Source: Muscardinus avellanarius
Lineage: Eukaryota > Chordata > Mammalia > Rodentia > Gliridae
Direction of reading: 5' to 3'
DNA length: 64,000 nt
Assembly: GCA_963383645.1 (NCBI GenBank)
Contig: OY726569.1
Span: 77,160,135 to 77,224,134 of the forward strand
This document shows, one piece after another, positions 25,075 to 35,479 of this stretch (position 1 is the stretch's first letter; each line of letters opens with the position of its first letter). The notes beneath the pieces are model-generated. The model saw only the letters and a list, made by a program, of their open reading frames with translations. It ran no database searches and was not told where the DNA came from. The position numbers were made by a program, and so were the translations under genes.

Positions 25075-25729
25075 CTAGTGGATACAGAGCGGATAGAAAG
25101 GAGGAGAGAGAGATGTAATTATATGAAGCCAATATTTGCCCCCCACTTGCTCCCCTAGTCTTATTTCCACAGATCAGCCTCCCTGAATGGCCCTGTCCCC
25201 AGCCCTTTTGGAGTCCCTGTTGAACAGGTCGAGTGCCCTGAGCATGACTTGTGCTTTGTCCACACCTGGAATGTCCCCTTCTGTCTCCCAACCCATGAAA
25301 ATCCTACCCCCACTTAGGGTTTGTTCAACTCATACCTCCTCCAGAACCCCTGCCTTGACTACACTTCACATCTAAGTTGAAAGAAATCCCTTATTCTTCT
25401 GAACTCCCATAGCCAAAAACTCTGCTTCCAAAGAGCAGAAAACTTATTTTGTGTATTTCCCTATTCCCCACGATAATTTTCTAATATAAGGAAAGTACTT
25501 TAAGTATTTGAAAACATGTCACTGAATTCCTTTGGATGCCACTGTCCATCTGTGAAATCGGCAAGAGCTGTACTTGGTGATAACATCCATAAAACTTCAG
25601 AACCTCAAAGGGTTTCCTTACATGAATAGAGATAAGCAAGCAGTGCTGTTCTTTGACTTCCTGAAGCCTCCTCACAGGCAGGAGGCCGGAGCCCGGGGAG
25701 GTCCGGGGAGAGTCTACTTCCTAAGGCCA

Positions 25730-26060
25730 GGAGACCAGTTTAGAGGCTGGAGCAGCCACCCAGGTGAGAGACCATGGTGGCTTAACGTGAGATTGTGATG
25801 CGGGAGAAAGAAGTGGGCCTTGCTCCGATTTAGGAGCCTGTGATTTGATGCAGAGAAAGACAGAGAAGAGACCAAGGATGCTTCCTGGGGTGTGGCTGAG
25901 TCAGCAAGCCAAATGATGCAGCGCCCACTGAGACGCGGCGCAGGGTGGAGCCGTGGGAGGGAGAAGGACCCTCGGCTAGATATGTTCCGTAGGCCTACAG
26001 AGAGCCAGGTAAGGGGGACCTGGAGGCAGCTGGAGACCCCCAGAGCGGTCTGGCCTGGGA
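25730..26060 (+). mobile_element. L2-like LINE remnant
   Basis: 'gctggagcagccacccaggt', 'gagagaccatggtggcttaa', then a segment matching L2 order near 'accaaggatgcttcctgggg'. Diverged. Confidence 0.45.
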
Positions 26061-26929
26061 GAAGGACTTAAAAGGCACTGGTGATTAGGTAGCATATGAA
26101 GGTCGTAGCCCAGCTTGGATGAGAACAGGTCTCTTTGAATTTGTGCTCAGGGAGGAATACCATGAATCCCTTGAAGTGGTGTGCACAATTATGTACAGAG
26201 GTAGAATTGGACATTTTTCTGAGGAAAGAGTATATCCATGGCGTTCATTGAATCCTCTGAAAGATCAAGGGCCCGTAGAGGTTACTGAGAGGCCAAGAAC
26301 AGGGACAGGAAGAGACCGAGGAGAAGTGGGTTGCAAATCAGCACACCGTGCTTTACTCCCAAGAGTCATTACCAGAGATGAAGGAAGCCTGCGACATGTG
26401 ACTCAGAGACAAGAAGAAGAGAGATGGGTTAGGATGGGGTAGGATATGGGGAGAGACTTGGCAGGAAGAGCATTAATAATGAGCAAAACACATTAATAAT
26501 ACCTACTATAGGGTCAACAAGAGAACTACAAGAAAGTAGAGCACCCTGGATGGATTTTCCCAAAGAAAAACCAAGCACCTGAGGGTCTAAATGCACTTCT
26601 CGTGGGTTGATCATTGATGAGCACCATTTTCTCTTATTTCTCATCTGTTCTTCGGGGAAATTGCTCATTAAACCCACCAAGGACCTCCAGCTTATGCTAA
26701 TGCCCATGAAAAACACAATTTAAGGACATTTTACTACTGTATAGCTAAGAACCAGGACCCAGCTATGGCTACAGTTGCGACAGAATAGAAATCTTATTCT
26801 GAGATGTGCAGGGAAATTTCCTGACCATGTGGGAGGGACCCTAATGCCCAAACCACCTCCTGTGTCTGAACTCCTCCCCTGCCTCCTCCCTTCAAACTCT
26901 GTCAAGTACAACAAAACAAAAACCCTCAC

Positions 26930-27180
26930 ATTACAACTGCTTGTAAAGCTCAAATCAGCATCAACCAAAATGTCTGTCAATAAGGGACTAATTGAACAAA
27001 CTGCAGACAAGAATAAAGACTATGAGTGTGTTGCTCTGGAGTAACTGCCAGGATATTAAGTGGGGAAAAAGCAGGGTGGAGAAAACATGTATATCTCTTT
27101 CCATTTTCTTATGGATGCATATATACATATATATGCTTACATATAAACAAAATGGAAAGACAAATCATATAATTTTAAAC
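26930..27180 (+). mobile_element. L1-like fragment
   Basis: 'aaaatgtctgtcaataaggg', 'actaattgaacaaactgcag', 'gccaggatattaagtgggga' resemble an old L1 3' segment in sense orientation. Confidence 0.45.
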
Positions 27181-27369
27181 TCATAAGCAGAGTAAGAGGA
27201 TAGCATGGAGTCGGTAAGGATAGAAGCTAGATGTTGGTATCCATGTGAAGCGAGATTTCTGATGTGGTTGAGAGTAAAAAGACATAAGATCAACAAATAA
27301 AATAAAATCTCTAATTAGTCCTGGATATGAATGGAAATACTGGCTTAAATTCATGGTGTGTTTTATCTG

Positions 27370-27380
27370 TAACACACACA

Positions 27381-27440
<60 letters not shown>
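27370..27440. repeat. (AC)n(TC)n microsatellite
   Basis: Short AC stretch followed by about 28 TC units. Confidence 0.97.
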
Positions 27441-27443
<3 letters not shown>

Positions 27444-27837
27444 ATTTTCTAGTTCTGTCCATTGAAAATTCCCCAAAACAATGGAACAATGGCAAACAGT
27501 AATAATTAGCACCTCTAGAACTCATATGTTCTCTCTAGACCACTGTCCACTGAAAAGACCAGAAGTCTTCAAAGAAATGGCTGATTCCAGGTCTGGTGGG
27601 TAGATGAAATGTACATATATTTTCACATATTAAAAAGCAAGGAAGCTATCAAATGCTATTAAGATCCTGTCAAAAGGACTTAGGTTCCCGCCTGAATATG
27701 TTCACCCACTAACCAAAGATAGGACAGTTTTACCTGTAGTATATTGAAGCAAATAAAATATATTTAAATCCTTGTATTCATAAAGATAGTATTTTTTAAA
27801 TTAATCATATTTAGAAGATGTTAGGGAAACATCAGAT

Positions 27838-28058
27838 TATTTATTTATTTATTTGCAATACTGGGTATTGAAGCCATGGCATTCTACTTCCAAGCTACAC
27901 CCCTGACTCTTTTTTATTTTTATTTTTTATTTTGAAACAGGGTCTCATCAAGTTGCAGAGGGCCTCACTAAGTAGTTAAGGCTGGCCACGAACCTATGAT
28001 CCTCCTGCCTCAGCCTCCCAAGGACTGGGATTACAAGCATGAACCACCATGTCTGGCA
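27838..28058 (-). mobile_element. B1-dID/MEN SINE, antisense
   Basis: (TTTA)n tail, 'gcaatactgggtattgaagc', 'gaaacagggtctcatcaagt', 'gggattacaagcatgaacca'. Older copy with many changes. Confidence 0.8.
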
Positions 28059-29066
28059 GACTATTTTTATTGAGTTATTTTGAAATAACTTTAGAATTAG
28101 ATAAAAAGTATTAAAAACGGTAGTTTCTATATATACTTCCCTCATCTTACACGACCAGAATCATAAAGCAGGAAACTACTATTGGTATACTATAAATTTG
28201 TTCTTAGACCTTATTTTAATCTCACTGGCTTCCACCAGCTTTCTCACTTATGTCTCTGGACCCAATCAGGGATTCCACACTGCATTGACTTATATTTTCT
28301 TATTGTCTTTCAATCTGTGACAGTTATTCAGTTTCTGTGTCTTTCATGACCTTGACAATTCTGAAGGCTGCAGGTCAGTGATTCTGTAAATGTCACTCAG
28401 TTTGAGCTACGTATTTTCTCATAAGATTGAGGTATGCAAGAATTTTTGACAAAAATACTGCTTAAATTATGCCATGCCCTTTTCCGTGCCTTCTACCAGG
28501 GGGACGTTGATACTGGTGTGTCTATCCTTGCAAAAGTAACCATGATTACACGGTGAAGATACAATTTTTTTACTAAATAGCTACTATTAAAGTTACTATT
28601 TTCCCCTTCATAATACATTAATAAGTAATTTTGCTGGAGAGGTATTTTGAGATTATGCAAATATCCTGTTTCCTATCATACTTTCACCAACTAGTTTTAT
28701 TTATTTATTCAACTTTTTTATAATATAAGGATGGGTTTTTATTTTATTCTTTAGGTTTTAATTCTCAAATTTTAGGTTATAAGTTCTCAAACTTTTCTAG
28801 ATTTGGTCAATAGGAGTCCTTCAGACTGACTCCTGTGTCCTGTGCATGACCTCTTTTTTTGTGTTTTGTTTGTTTAGCGCTTTCTTACTTTCTGGCACCA
28901 CAAGATACGGCAGGCACATCCTGTATATTTCTTGCGTCGGCCCTGGCATCAGCATTTCTCCAAGGATTTCTGTTTTCTTTTACTAGAGAATGGTGTTTAG
29001 AACCAATATCTGGTTGCTATGTGTCCTCCTTGATTCTGGGTTGTTGTTACTTCTAGGTCTGTGCTA

Positions 29067-29463
29067 TGGCTTGAATATAGATACTGTCCCCAAAAGTCTA
29101 CATGTTAAAGAACTGGTCCCCAGGGTGGTGGCACTGGGATGTGCTGTGGACCTTTAAGAGGTGGAGTCTAGTGGGAGGTCCTTAGGTCATTGGGGATATG
29201 CCCTCAAAATGGGCTGTGAAACCTGGTTCTCCTCCTCCCTCTCCCTTCTCTCCCACCCTCCCTCCCTCCTTCCTGGCTCAAAATGTGTATAATTTGCCCC
29301 AATATGTGCTCCCTACCATTGCCATTCAGCACCCTCACCAGCGGTCCAAAGCACTGGGTGGGGGGGGCACCTGATCTTGCCCTGAAACCTTCAGAAACTT
29401 TTCTCTTTGTAAGTTAATTGCCTCGGGTATTTTGTTGTAGTAACATGAAGCCAACTGATACAG
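29067..29463 (+). mobile_element. MaLR solo LTR inserted in the L1M fossil
   Basis: Opens 'tgtgctatggcttgaatata', contains 'ggacctttaagaggtggagt' and 'gtgggaggtccttaggtcat', ends 'gggtattttgttgtagtaac' ... 'actgataca' (TG...CA ends). L1M sequence resumes on both sides. Confidence 0.65.
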
Positions 29464-30740
29464 TCCTCCTTGCCAATAGATCTAGGAAATGAATATATAT
29501 TCAGGTACACAGGTATACATTGATAGTGATTTATGTAGTTATTTATAAGTATGTATGTAGATAGATAGATAGATTTAATATTTTAAAACATGAGTTTATC
29601 CTGATACCCCCATTCCGATCCAGTGCCACAGTGTTCTATCTAGCCCTCGACCCTTATTTGGTTAGTCTTTCCCTGACATTGAAAAATCTGAATTTGATTA
29701 GCCATTATATACAGTTATTAGTGCATACATATACATAAAGTTGTCTCAGAATTTATTATTTATATATCCATAAAAACACATTTACTAACCAGACTGCCAA
29801 TATTTGTGGTGTAGTTATGTTTTCTTCAGCCTTACAATACATGGTCAAATACTATTTTTGAAAATTGCTTAGTTTAGTTCTTTCCTTCACATTTGTTCTT
29901 CAGTATGGTTATGTTTTATATTGTATTATAGATGGGTTCATTTGTTACTGTTTGAATTCCGTTTTTTGGGTTTTCCTACATCCTGGTGACTTGAAATGCT
30001 TATCTATAAGAGGTAGATGAAACCTTATACTGATTCTAAGGATTAGAGGTATGCAAAAAATGTTTTCAAAGAAATGTTAGTCCTCCCCTTTCCCTACTAT
30101 CTCGTTCCCATTTCACCCTTATTTCTCTACCCCATTCTCACCCATCCGTATAGATAACCAACTCTCCTTATCCTCTTGTTCATTCTTCCTCTGTTTCTTT
30201 TACACAAGTACACAAATATATGTCTATTTTCTAATGTCTCCCTTTTTCTTAAATTTAAACTAGTATGCTATAGTTAGAATTTTTACTTTGATCTTTAATT
30301 TAACAATATATCATGGAAATCCTCCATAACAGTTCATAGACATAGTCATTCCTTTTGACAGCTACATAGTACTTCATCACATGGTCATGGCATTGTTTAT
30401 TCAGCCATCCTTCTAGATGTGGACATTGAGATTATTTTCAATAAACAGTGCTACAATAAGTACCCTTTTGTATATGTTTTTTCATACTGTTGGGGTGTAT
30501 CTTTAGAGTAGATTACGATGAGTGGGATCATTGAGTCAAAAGTGAAGTGCCTATTAGTTTTCTTAGATATTACTGAATTTCCCTTCTGAATGGTTTTTTA
30601 TCATTTTGCATCCCCTTCAATAATAAATGAAGGTACCAGTCTCCCCATAGTTCTGAATATATTATCATACTTTTAAATTTTTTGCCCATCAGATAAAATA
30701 GTAAATAATAATATTTTAGTGTTCTTTGGAGTTAAATTAT

Positions 30741-30961
30741 TTTATATTAATTTATTTATTTATTGTGGTACTGGGGATAGAACCCAGGGGCATTCTACCT
30801 CCGAGCTACATCCTCAGCCCTATTTTTTATTGTTTATTTTGAAACAGGGTCTCACTGAGTTGCAAAGGGCCTAAGTAGTAGCTGAGGCTGTCCTTGAACC
30901 ACGATCCTCCTGTCTCAGCCTCCCAAATGCTGAGATTACAAGTGTGCACCACCACGCCTGG
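30741..30961 (-). mobile_element. B1-dID/MEN SINE, antisense, 20-bp target duplication
   Basis: Target duplication of 20 bp with one mismatch at 30721-30740 and 30962-30981, inside L1M sequence. Full antisense body from 'ggtactggggatagaaccc' to 'caccaccacgcctgg'. Confidence 0.92.
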
Positions 30962-31205
30962 GTTCTTTTGAGTTAAATTATGAGTGCGTCTGAACAATTA
31001 TTTTACATGTTTAAGAATCATTTTTATATATTTTATGAATAGTATTTTATGTATTTTTTCATTTTCTATAAGGTTCCTGGTCCTTTGTCCCTCACTTTAA
31101 TGAGTTTCTTAAATACTAGAACTATTCACCCTTTGTTGATGGTACATGCCACAGATAGTTTCTTCTAGTTTGTTATCTTTTGCCTCTATAATGTTTTTGA
31201 CCATA

Positions 31206-31207
<2 letters not shown>

Positions 31208-31257
<50 letters not shown>

Positions 31258-31430
31258 TACTAGGGATGGAACCCAGAGGCCTTCTACCTCCAGGATACAC
31301 TCCCAGCCCAATTTTATTATTTGAAAGCAGGGTCTCACTAAGTTGCTGAAGATGGCTCTGAACCTGCTAGATCCTCCTGTCTCAGATTCCCAAGTACTGG
31401 GATTACAAGTGTGCACTGCCACGCCTGGCT
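31208..31430 (-). mobile_element. B1-dID/MEN SINE, antisense, with (TG)22 in its tail
   Basis: (TG)n at 31209-31252 takes the place of the tail; body 'actagggatggaacccagag' to 'tgtgcactgccacgcctggc'. Imperfect duplication 'gaccataga'/'gactataga' at the edges. Confidence 0.85.
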
Positions 31431-31545
31431 GACTATAGAAATTTTTACAGAGTTGAATTTATCAATATTTTATTTTGTTGCTTCTGGGTTTTGAGTCACA
31501 GTCAGAAACCCCTTTCCTATATTTGGATTAAAGAAGAACTCATTG

Positions 31546-32014
31546 GCCGGGCGTGGTGGCGCACACTAGTAATCCCTGCGCTTGGGAGGCGGAGACAGGA
31601 GGATTGTGCTTGTTCGAAGCCAGCCACGCTGGCTTAAGAGACCCTGTTTCCAAAAATAAAAAAGTATAAAATAAGTCTGGAAGTGTAGTCCAGAGGTAGA
31701 AAGGCTTCCAGGAACCCCAGTACCACGAAGAAGAAGAAGAAGAAGAAGAAGAAGAAGAAGAAGAGGAGGAAGGAGGAGGAGGAGGAGGAGGAGGAGGAGG
31801 AGGAGGAGGAGGAGGAGGAGGAGGAGGAGGAGGAGGAGAGGAAGGAGGAGGAGGAAGAGGAGGAGGAGGAGGAGGAGGAGGAGGAGGAGGAGGAGGAGGA
31901 GGAGGAGGAGGAGGAGAAGGAGGAGGAGGAGGAGGAGGAGGAGGAGGAGAAGGAGAAGGAGAAAGAAGGAAGAGGAGGAGGAGGAAGAGGAGGAGGAGGA
32001 GGAGGAGGAGGAGG
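31546..32014 (+). mobile_element. B1-dID/MEN SINE with giant (GAA)n(GGA)n tail
   Basis: Body 31546-31726 ('gccgggcgtggtggcgcaca' to 'ccccagtaccac'). Duplication ACTCATTG at 31538-31545 and 32015-32022 brackets both the body and the purine tract, so the tract is the expanded tail of this insertion. Confidence 0.85.
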
Positions 32015-32015
32015 A
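31727..32015 (+). repeat. 289-bp pure purine tract, (GAA)n then (GGA)n
   Basis: Every base from 31727 to 32015 is A or G. It starts with about 13 GAA units and continues mostly as GGA with scattered AGA/AAG. In the DPF3 transcript it reads UCC/UUC. Confidence 0.97.
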
Positions 32016-32809
32016 CTCATTGATGCTTTCTTCCTGTACTGGTATGCTTTCACTTTTTACATGTAGATCCCCAATCTATCTGGAGACTGGTATGAGATAT
32101 GAATCTAATTTTGTCTTTTCCCAAAGGATGACCCCATTGTCCCAGCCCCATTCATTAAAAAGCCTATCTTTGATGCAGTAATTTTAGATGCAACCTTTAC
32201 CCTAAATAATATTTCCAAATGTAGGTGGGTCTGTCTGTGGGCTTTCTTTTCCATACCAATGGTCCTCCGTCAACGCATGCATCAGGACCACACCACTGCA
32301 GCTACAGAAGCTTTCTACCAAGTGTCAACATCTGGCGGTGCCATTTGCCACACGGGTTGCTTGTCAGTATTTTCCTGGCTATTCTTGTGGTTTTTCATAC
32401 AAATTTAAGTACCAACTTGTCTAACACCATAAGAAAGCTTGTTCATATTTTGATTGAGTCGGAAATAAATTAAAATTGTAAAATAAAATTGTACAATCTT
32501 TATAATGTTGAGTCATTCTACCTGAGATCTCGGGATCTCTTTCTATTTGTTCTTTCTGTCTTTTCAAGTGTGTAATTTTTTTCTTCATATAGGTCTTATA
32601 TATTTGCTGTTAAATATATTCCCAAATATTCTTATTGTTTCTATTATAAATGGAATTATGTTCTTTAGCTGGTTGGTATTTTGTACATGAGGCTATTGTG
32701 TATGGATTTATATCCTATTTTTTATGTTTGAGCAAACTTTCTTACTGATTTCCTAAAGTTTTTCAGATCTTCTATTACATCATATGAAAATACAGAGCAT
32801 TGTACTATA

Positions 32810-33233
32810 CAGATTGAGTATCTCCCTTATTTGAAATGCTTGGAACAAGAAGTGTTTTAGGTTTTGGACTTTTTCAGATTTGGGAATGTTTGCATTACAT
32901 AATGAGATATCTTGGAGATGGGACCCAAGTCTAAAGGCAAAATTTATTTATAGTGTTTTATTTTTTATTTTTTTATTATTTATTTATTTATTTATTTTTC
33001 GGTACTGGGATGGAACCCAGGGAATTATATCCCCTAAGTACATCCCTATAGTGTTTTATATATACCTTATACCCATAAGCTGAAGGTATTTTATGCAATG
33101 TTTTTAATAATTTTTATGCATGAAACCAAGTTTTGTGGCATGAAATTTTTCACTTGTAATATCATGTTGGTACTCAGAAAGCTTCCAATTTTGGAGCATT
33201 TTGAATTTTCAGATTTTTAAGTAACAGAAACTG
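32810..33233 (+). mobile_element. pogo/Tigger-type DNA transposon remnant
   Basis: Starts CAGATTGAGTATCTC after a TA dinucleotide and contains 'ttggacttttt', 'aatgagatatcttggagatg' and 'ggacccaagtctaaa'. It ends with the inverted counterpart 'ttttggagcattttgaattt' near another TA. No transposase ORF. Exact subfamily uncertain. Confidence 0.55.
32962..33046 (-). mobile_element. Short ID-type SINE inserted in the DNA transposon
   Basis: Exact 13-bp duplication TATAGTGTTTTAT at 32949-32961 and 33047-33059. Only (TTTA)n tail and 'ggtactgggatggaaccca' ... 'ctaagtacatcc' are present, i.e. the ID-like part alone. Confidence 0.85.
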
Positions 33234-34800
33234 TACTTTGTTATCCATTCTTACTCCTCTAACTGGTTTCTCCTGCCTACTTGTTCTAGCTAATATCTCT
33301 AGAATAATGTTGAATGGTAGTCGTAGTAGAGTGGAGATACTGGTTTTGATTCTAAGGTAAGAGTATTTTCTCAGGTTAAGAAGGTATCTCATAATTCCTA
33401 TTTCCTTGAGTATTTTTAATCACAAATAGGTATTTTAACCACCACATTATTTGGAAGGAGGGAAAAAAGCCAGAAAGCTTCTCGCGTCCCAAAACATTTC
33501 TGCAGAGGTAAAGAAGCAAGCATTTATTCTGCTTTTCCTTCATATTCCATACCTGAGGGTAACAAAGTACGAGCTTGGACAAGTTTCTCTTTACGGAATT
33601 GTTCCAGCTAATAAACAAAGAAAAAATTATCAAATAAGAGTATCACCATTTGTAACCCTCAGTGAAATAGTCAATCTCATTAAAGGTCACAAAAAGAGAG
33701 ACACCAGCCATCACATACCTACTGATAAAACCATACACCACCATCTAAAGTAGTGTTGCCAGAAAAAAGAGAAAGACACAGAGAGAGAGAGAGAGAGAGC
33801 GAGGGGAGAGAGAGAGACAGACAGAGACAGACAACATGAAGCAAGCCTCCAGCTCTACTACCAATTTACAAGAAATACAAGACACAGAGGGAAATGTCAA
33901 ACTACTCTCCAAGGGTGCATTCCGTAAAATACAGTCACAGGAGCTCTATGGAACAAATGAGCTGATTTCCTCAACAAAGAATGTAAGGTGGGGGAAAGAG
34001 CACAATGGAGGGAAACTGTATATTATTTAAAGAACCTATGTATTTATGGATGTGTGTATAGATGTGTGTGTATGAATATGCACATAGCCTATATTATTTA
34101 AAGAACCTGTGTCTCATTATGTGTATGTGTTTAAAACCTCAAAAACATACATGTGAGTTAACTGCAATTCATGGGCCTTACTTGGATCCCAGTTCAAATA
34201 TAAGCATTTACAAGAAAATTGAGGAAATAGGAATATTTATTGGCTATTTGGTTATATTGAAATTATTGATTTTAAGGGATCATTGGTTTTATAAGGAATT
34301 GTTTGTTTTTTACTTATGTTAATATTTTATTTTCATATTCTTTTTTGTTTATTTGTGTTTATATTTCCTTTTTTAGTGGCATATTATGGTTTTACCGAAC
34401 AGGAGGATTCATTATTACATATTTATACATATGCGCACATAATTTGGTCAGTGTCACTCTCAATGCCTCTCCCCCTTTTCCTCCCCTCCCCACTTCTCCT
34501 GGTCCCCTTCCTCTACTTTACTGATCTCCCTTCTAGTTTTATAAGCTATATTAATATTTTGGTTATTGTGGTTAAAAAGCAAGTTCTTGACTTTTTGGAT
34601 ATATATTAAATATTTGCAGGTGAAATATCATGACTGGGATTAAGAAGCAGGTACTAGTATTTTCAAAACAAGACTGGGCATTGATGGACCATTATTTAAG
34701 CTGGTGATAGGGTACATCAGTCTCATTATTCTCTCTGATTGCGGATATATTTGAAGTAGCAAAAAGTGCTTTGGAAAGTTCTGCATTTATTATGCTCAAC
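33234..34800. other. AT-rich, probably old repeat DNA, unassigned
   Basis: Contains segments that look like interspersed repeats (e.g. 34290-34600) but I cannot name the family. A 64-codon ORF at 33836-34030 has no recognisable domain. An AATAAA on the minus strand lies at 34786-34791. Confidence 0.4.
33780..33830. repeat. (GA)n-rich simple repeat
   Basis: GAGAGA units with a GCGAGGGG interruption and GACAGA units. Confidence 0.9.
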
Positions 34801-35140
34801 ATAGAGGCCAAGTGAGATCACACACTGGTGGAAACAACCATCTCATCCCAGACATAAGCAACGGTCCCATCGTCAGTCACTGAGCCCTCGAGGGCTAAGG
34901 GCCAGGTTGCTCCCACGTGCCAGGGTAAAAGGCAAATGCCCTAAGAGACACCGCCTGCATCTCTTACCGCAGACATAAAGAGCATCAGTGGTCCTGCAGC
35001 ACCAGGTCCCAAGGGTCAAGGAGACAATGAGCAAGACTGACTGACGTTTTCGTTTTCCCCATAAACCCAGTGCCAAGAGCCCTGCCTTCCTCCCAGCCCT
35101 CAAAGGACCCCGCCCCTGGACTCCGTGGTCCCAAACTCAC

Positions 35141-35253
35141 ATCATTCTCCGAGGTCCCACAGAGGATGCAGGACTTGCACTCTATGCACTGCCACTTGTA
35201 GGTCTTGACGGCCTCCGTCATGTTCAGGGTGAACTGCAGGCAGGTTGGGTGGC
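35141..35253 (-). CDS. DPF3: DPF3 internal exon: PHD1 second half, start of PHD2
   Basis: DPF3 (BAF45C, d4 family) is a nuclear subunit of the BAF/SWI-SNF remodeller; its tandem PHD fingers read the histone H3 tail, with PHD1 binding acetylated H3K14. Read on the minus strand, the exon follows a 'ctttag' acceptor and ends at 'gatGTGAGT', a strong donor. It starts with the last two bases of a split glycine codon and then encodes 37 residues, beginning [10 protein letters not shown] and ending CGTSEND. In human DPF3b numbering these are 292-328. It carries the His and Cys zinc ligands closing PHD1, residues W311 and I314 known to line the acetyl-lysine pocket, and the first cysteines of PHD2 (CKSCILC). 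It joins in phase 0 to the exon at 24993-25074. DPF2 is excluded by the downstream sequence ([10 protein letters not shown]). DPF3a is known to skip this exon in favour of another 3' end, so it is alternatively used. Confidence 0.95.
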
Positions 35254-35479
35254 CTAAAGAAAGCCAGAAGCAGCAGCATTAGGGCCAGACCATCTCACCC
35301 GTGCTCCCAATGCCACTAAACCCAGGCGCCTCTATGCCCAGCGCAGAAGGGTTGGAGGAAGCACATGCTGGAAACAAATGAGGGGCCCAGCAGAGCCCCC
35401 CACCACTCCAGTCACAGCCGACGGAGGCCCAAAGCAGAAATGAGCGAGCAATAGCCCTTCTACTAGGGACGGATGCCAT

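Larger units (their letters stand above)
28120..32809 (-). mobile_element. Long antisense L1M (mammalian-wide L1) fossil
   Basis: The blocks between younger insertions follow one L1M element read in antisense: 'gattatgcaaatatcctgtt' (28.65 kb), 'ctttcttactttctggcacc' (28.88 kb), 'acatgagtttatcctgatac' (29.59 kb), 'tccttttgacagctacatag' (30.35 kb), 'ccccattcattaaaaagcct' (32.15 kb), 'aatgttgagtcattctacct' (32.5 kb). ORFs are fully decayed. It was later interrupted by the MaLR LTR at 29067-29463 and SINEs at 30741-30961, 31208-31430 and 31546-32014. Confidence 0.65.
25075..35140 (-). other. DPF3: DPF3 intron between PHD exons (10,066 bp)
   Basis: GT-AG intron. From the 3' exon upward it holds L2-like DNA (25.7-26.1 kb), a short L1 fragment (26.9-27.2 kb), a (CT)n tract, then a long antisense L1M fossil interrupted by SINEs and a MaLR LTR, a pogo-type transposon and unassigned AT-rich DNA. 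It also contains the 289-bp purine tract at 31727-32015. No further exon is recognisable in it. Confidence 0.85.

Noticed and set aside
31208..31253. Regularly spaced repeats that could suggest a CRISPR-like array
   Set aside because: Only dinucleotide and trinucleotide microsatellites and SINEs; no repeat-spacer pattern, and the genome is mammalian.
31634..32053. 139-codon minus ORF, mostly Ser and Pro
   Set aside because: It is a translation of the (GGA)n tract and SINE; no gene structure.
33836..34030. 64-codon ORF suggesting a retrocopy
   Set aside because: Surrounding sequence has the look of an old interspersed repeat, with no poly(A) or target duplication for a processed pseudogene.
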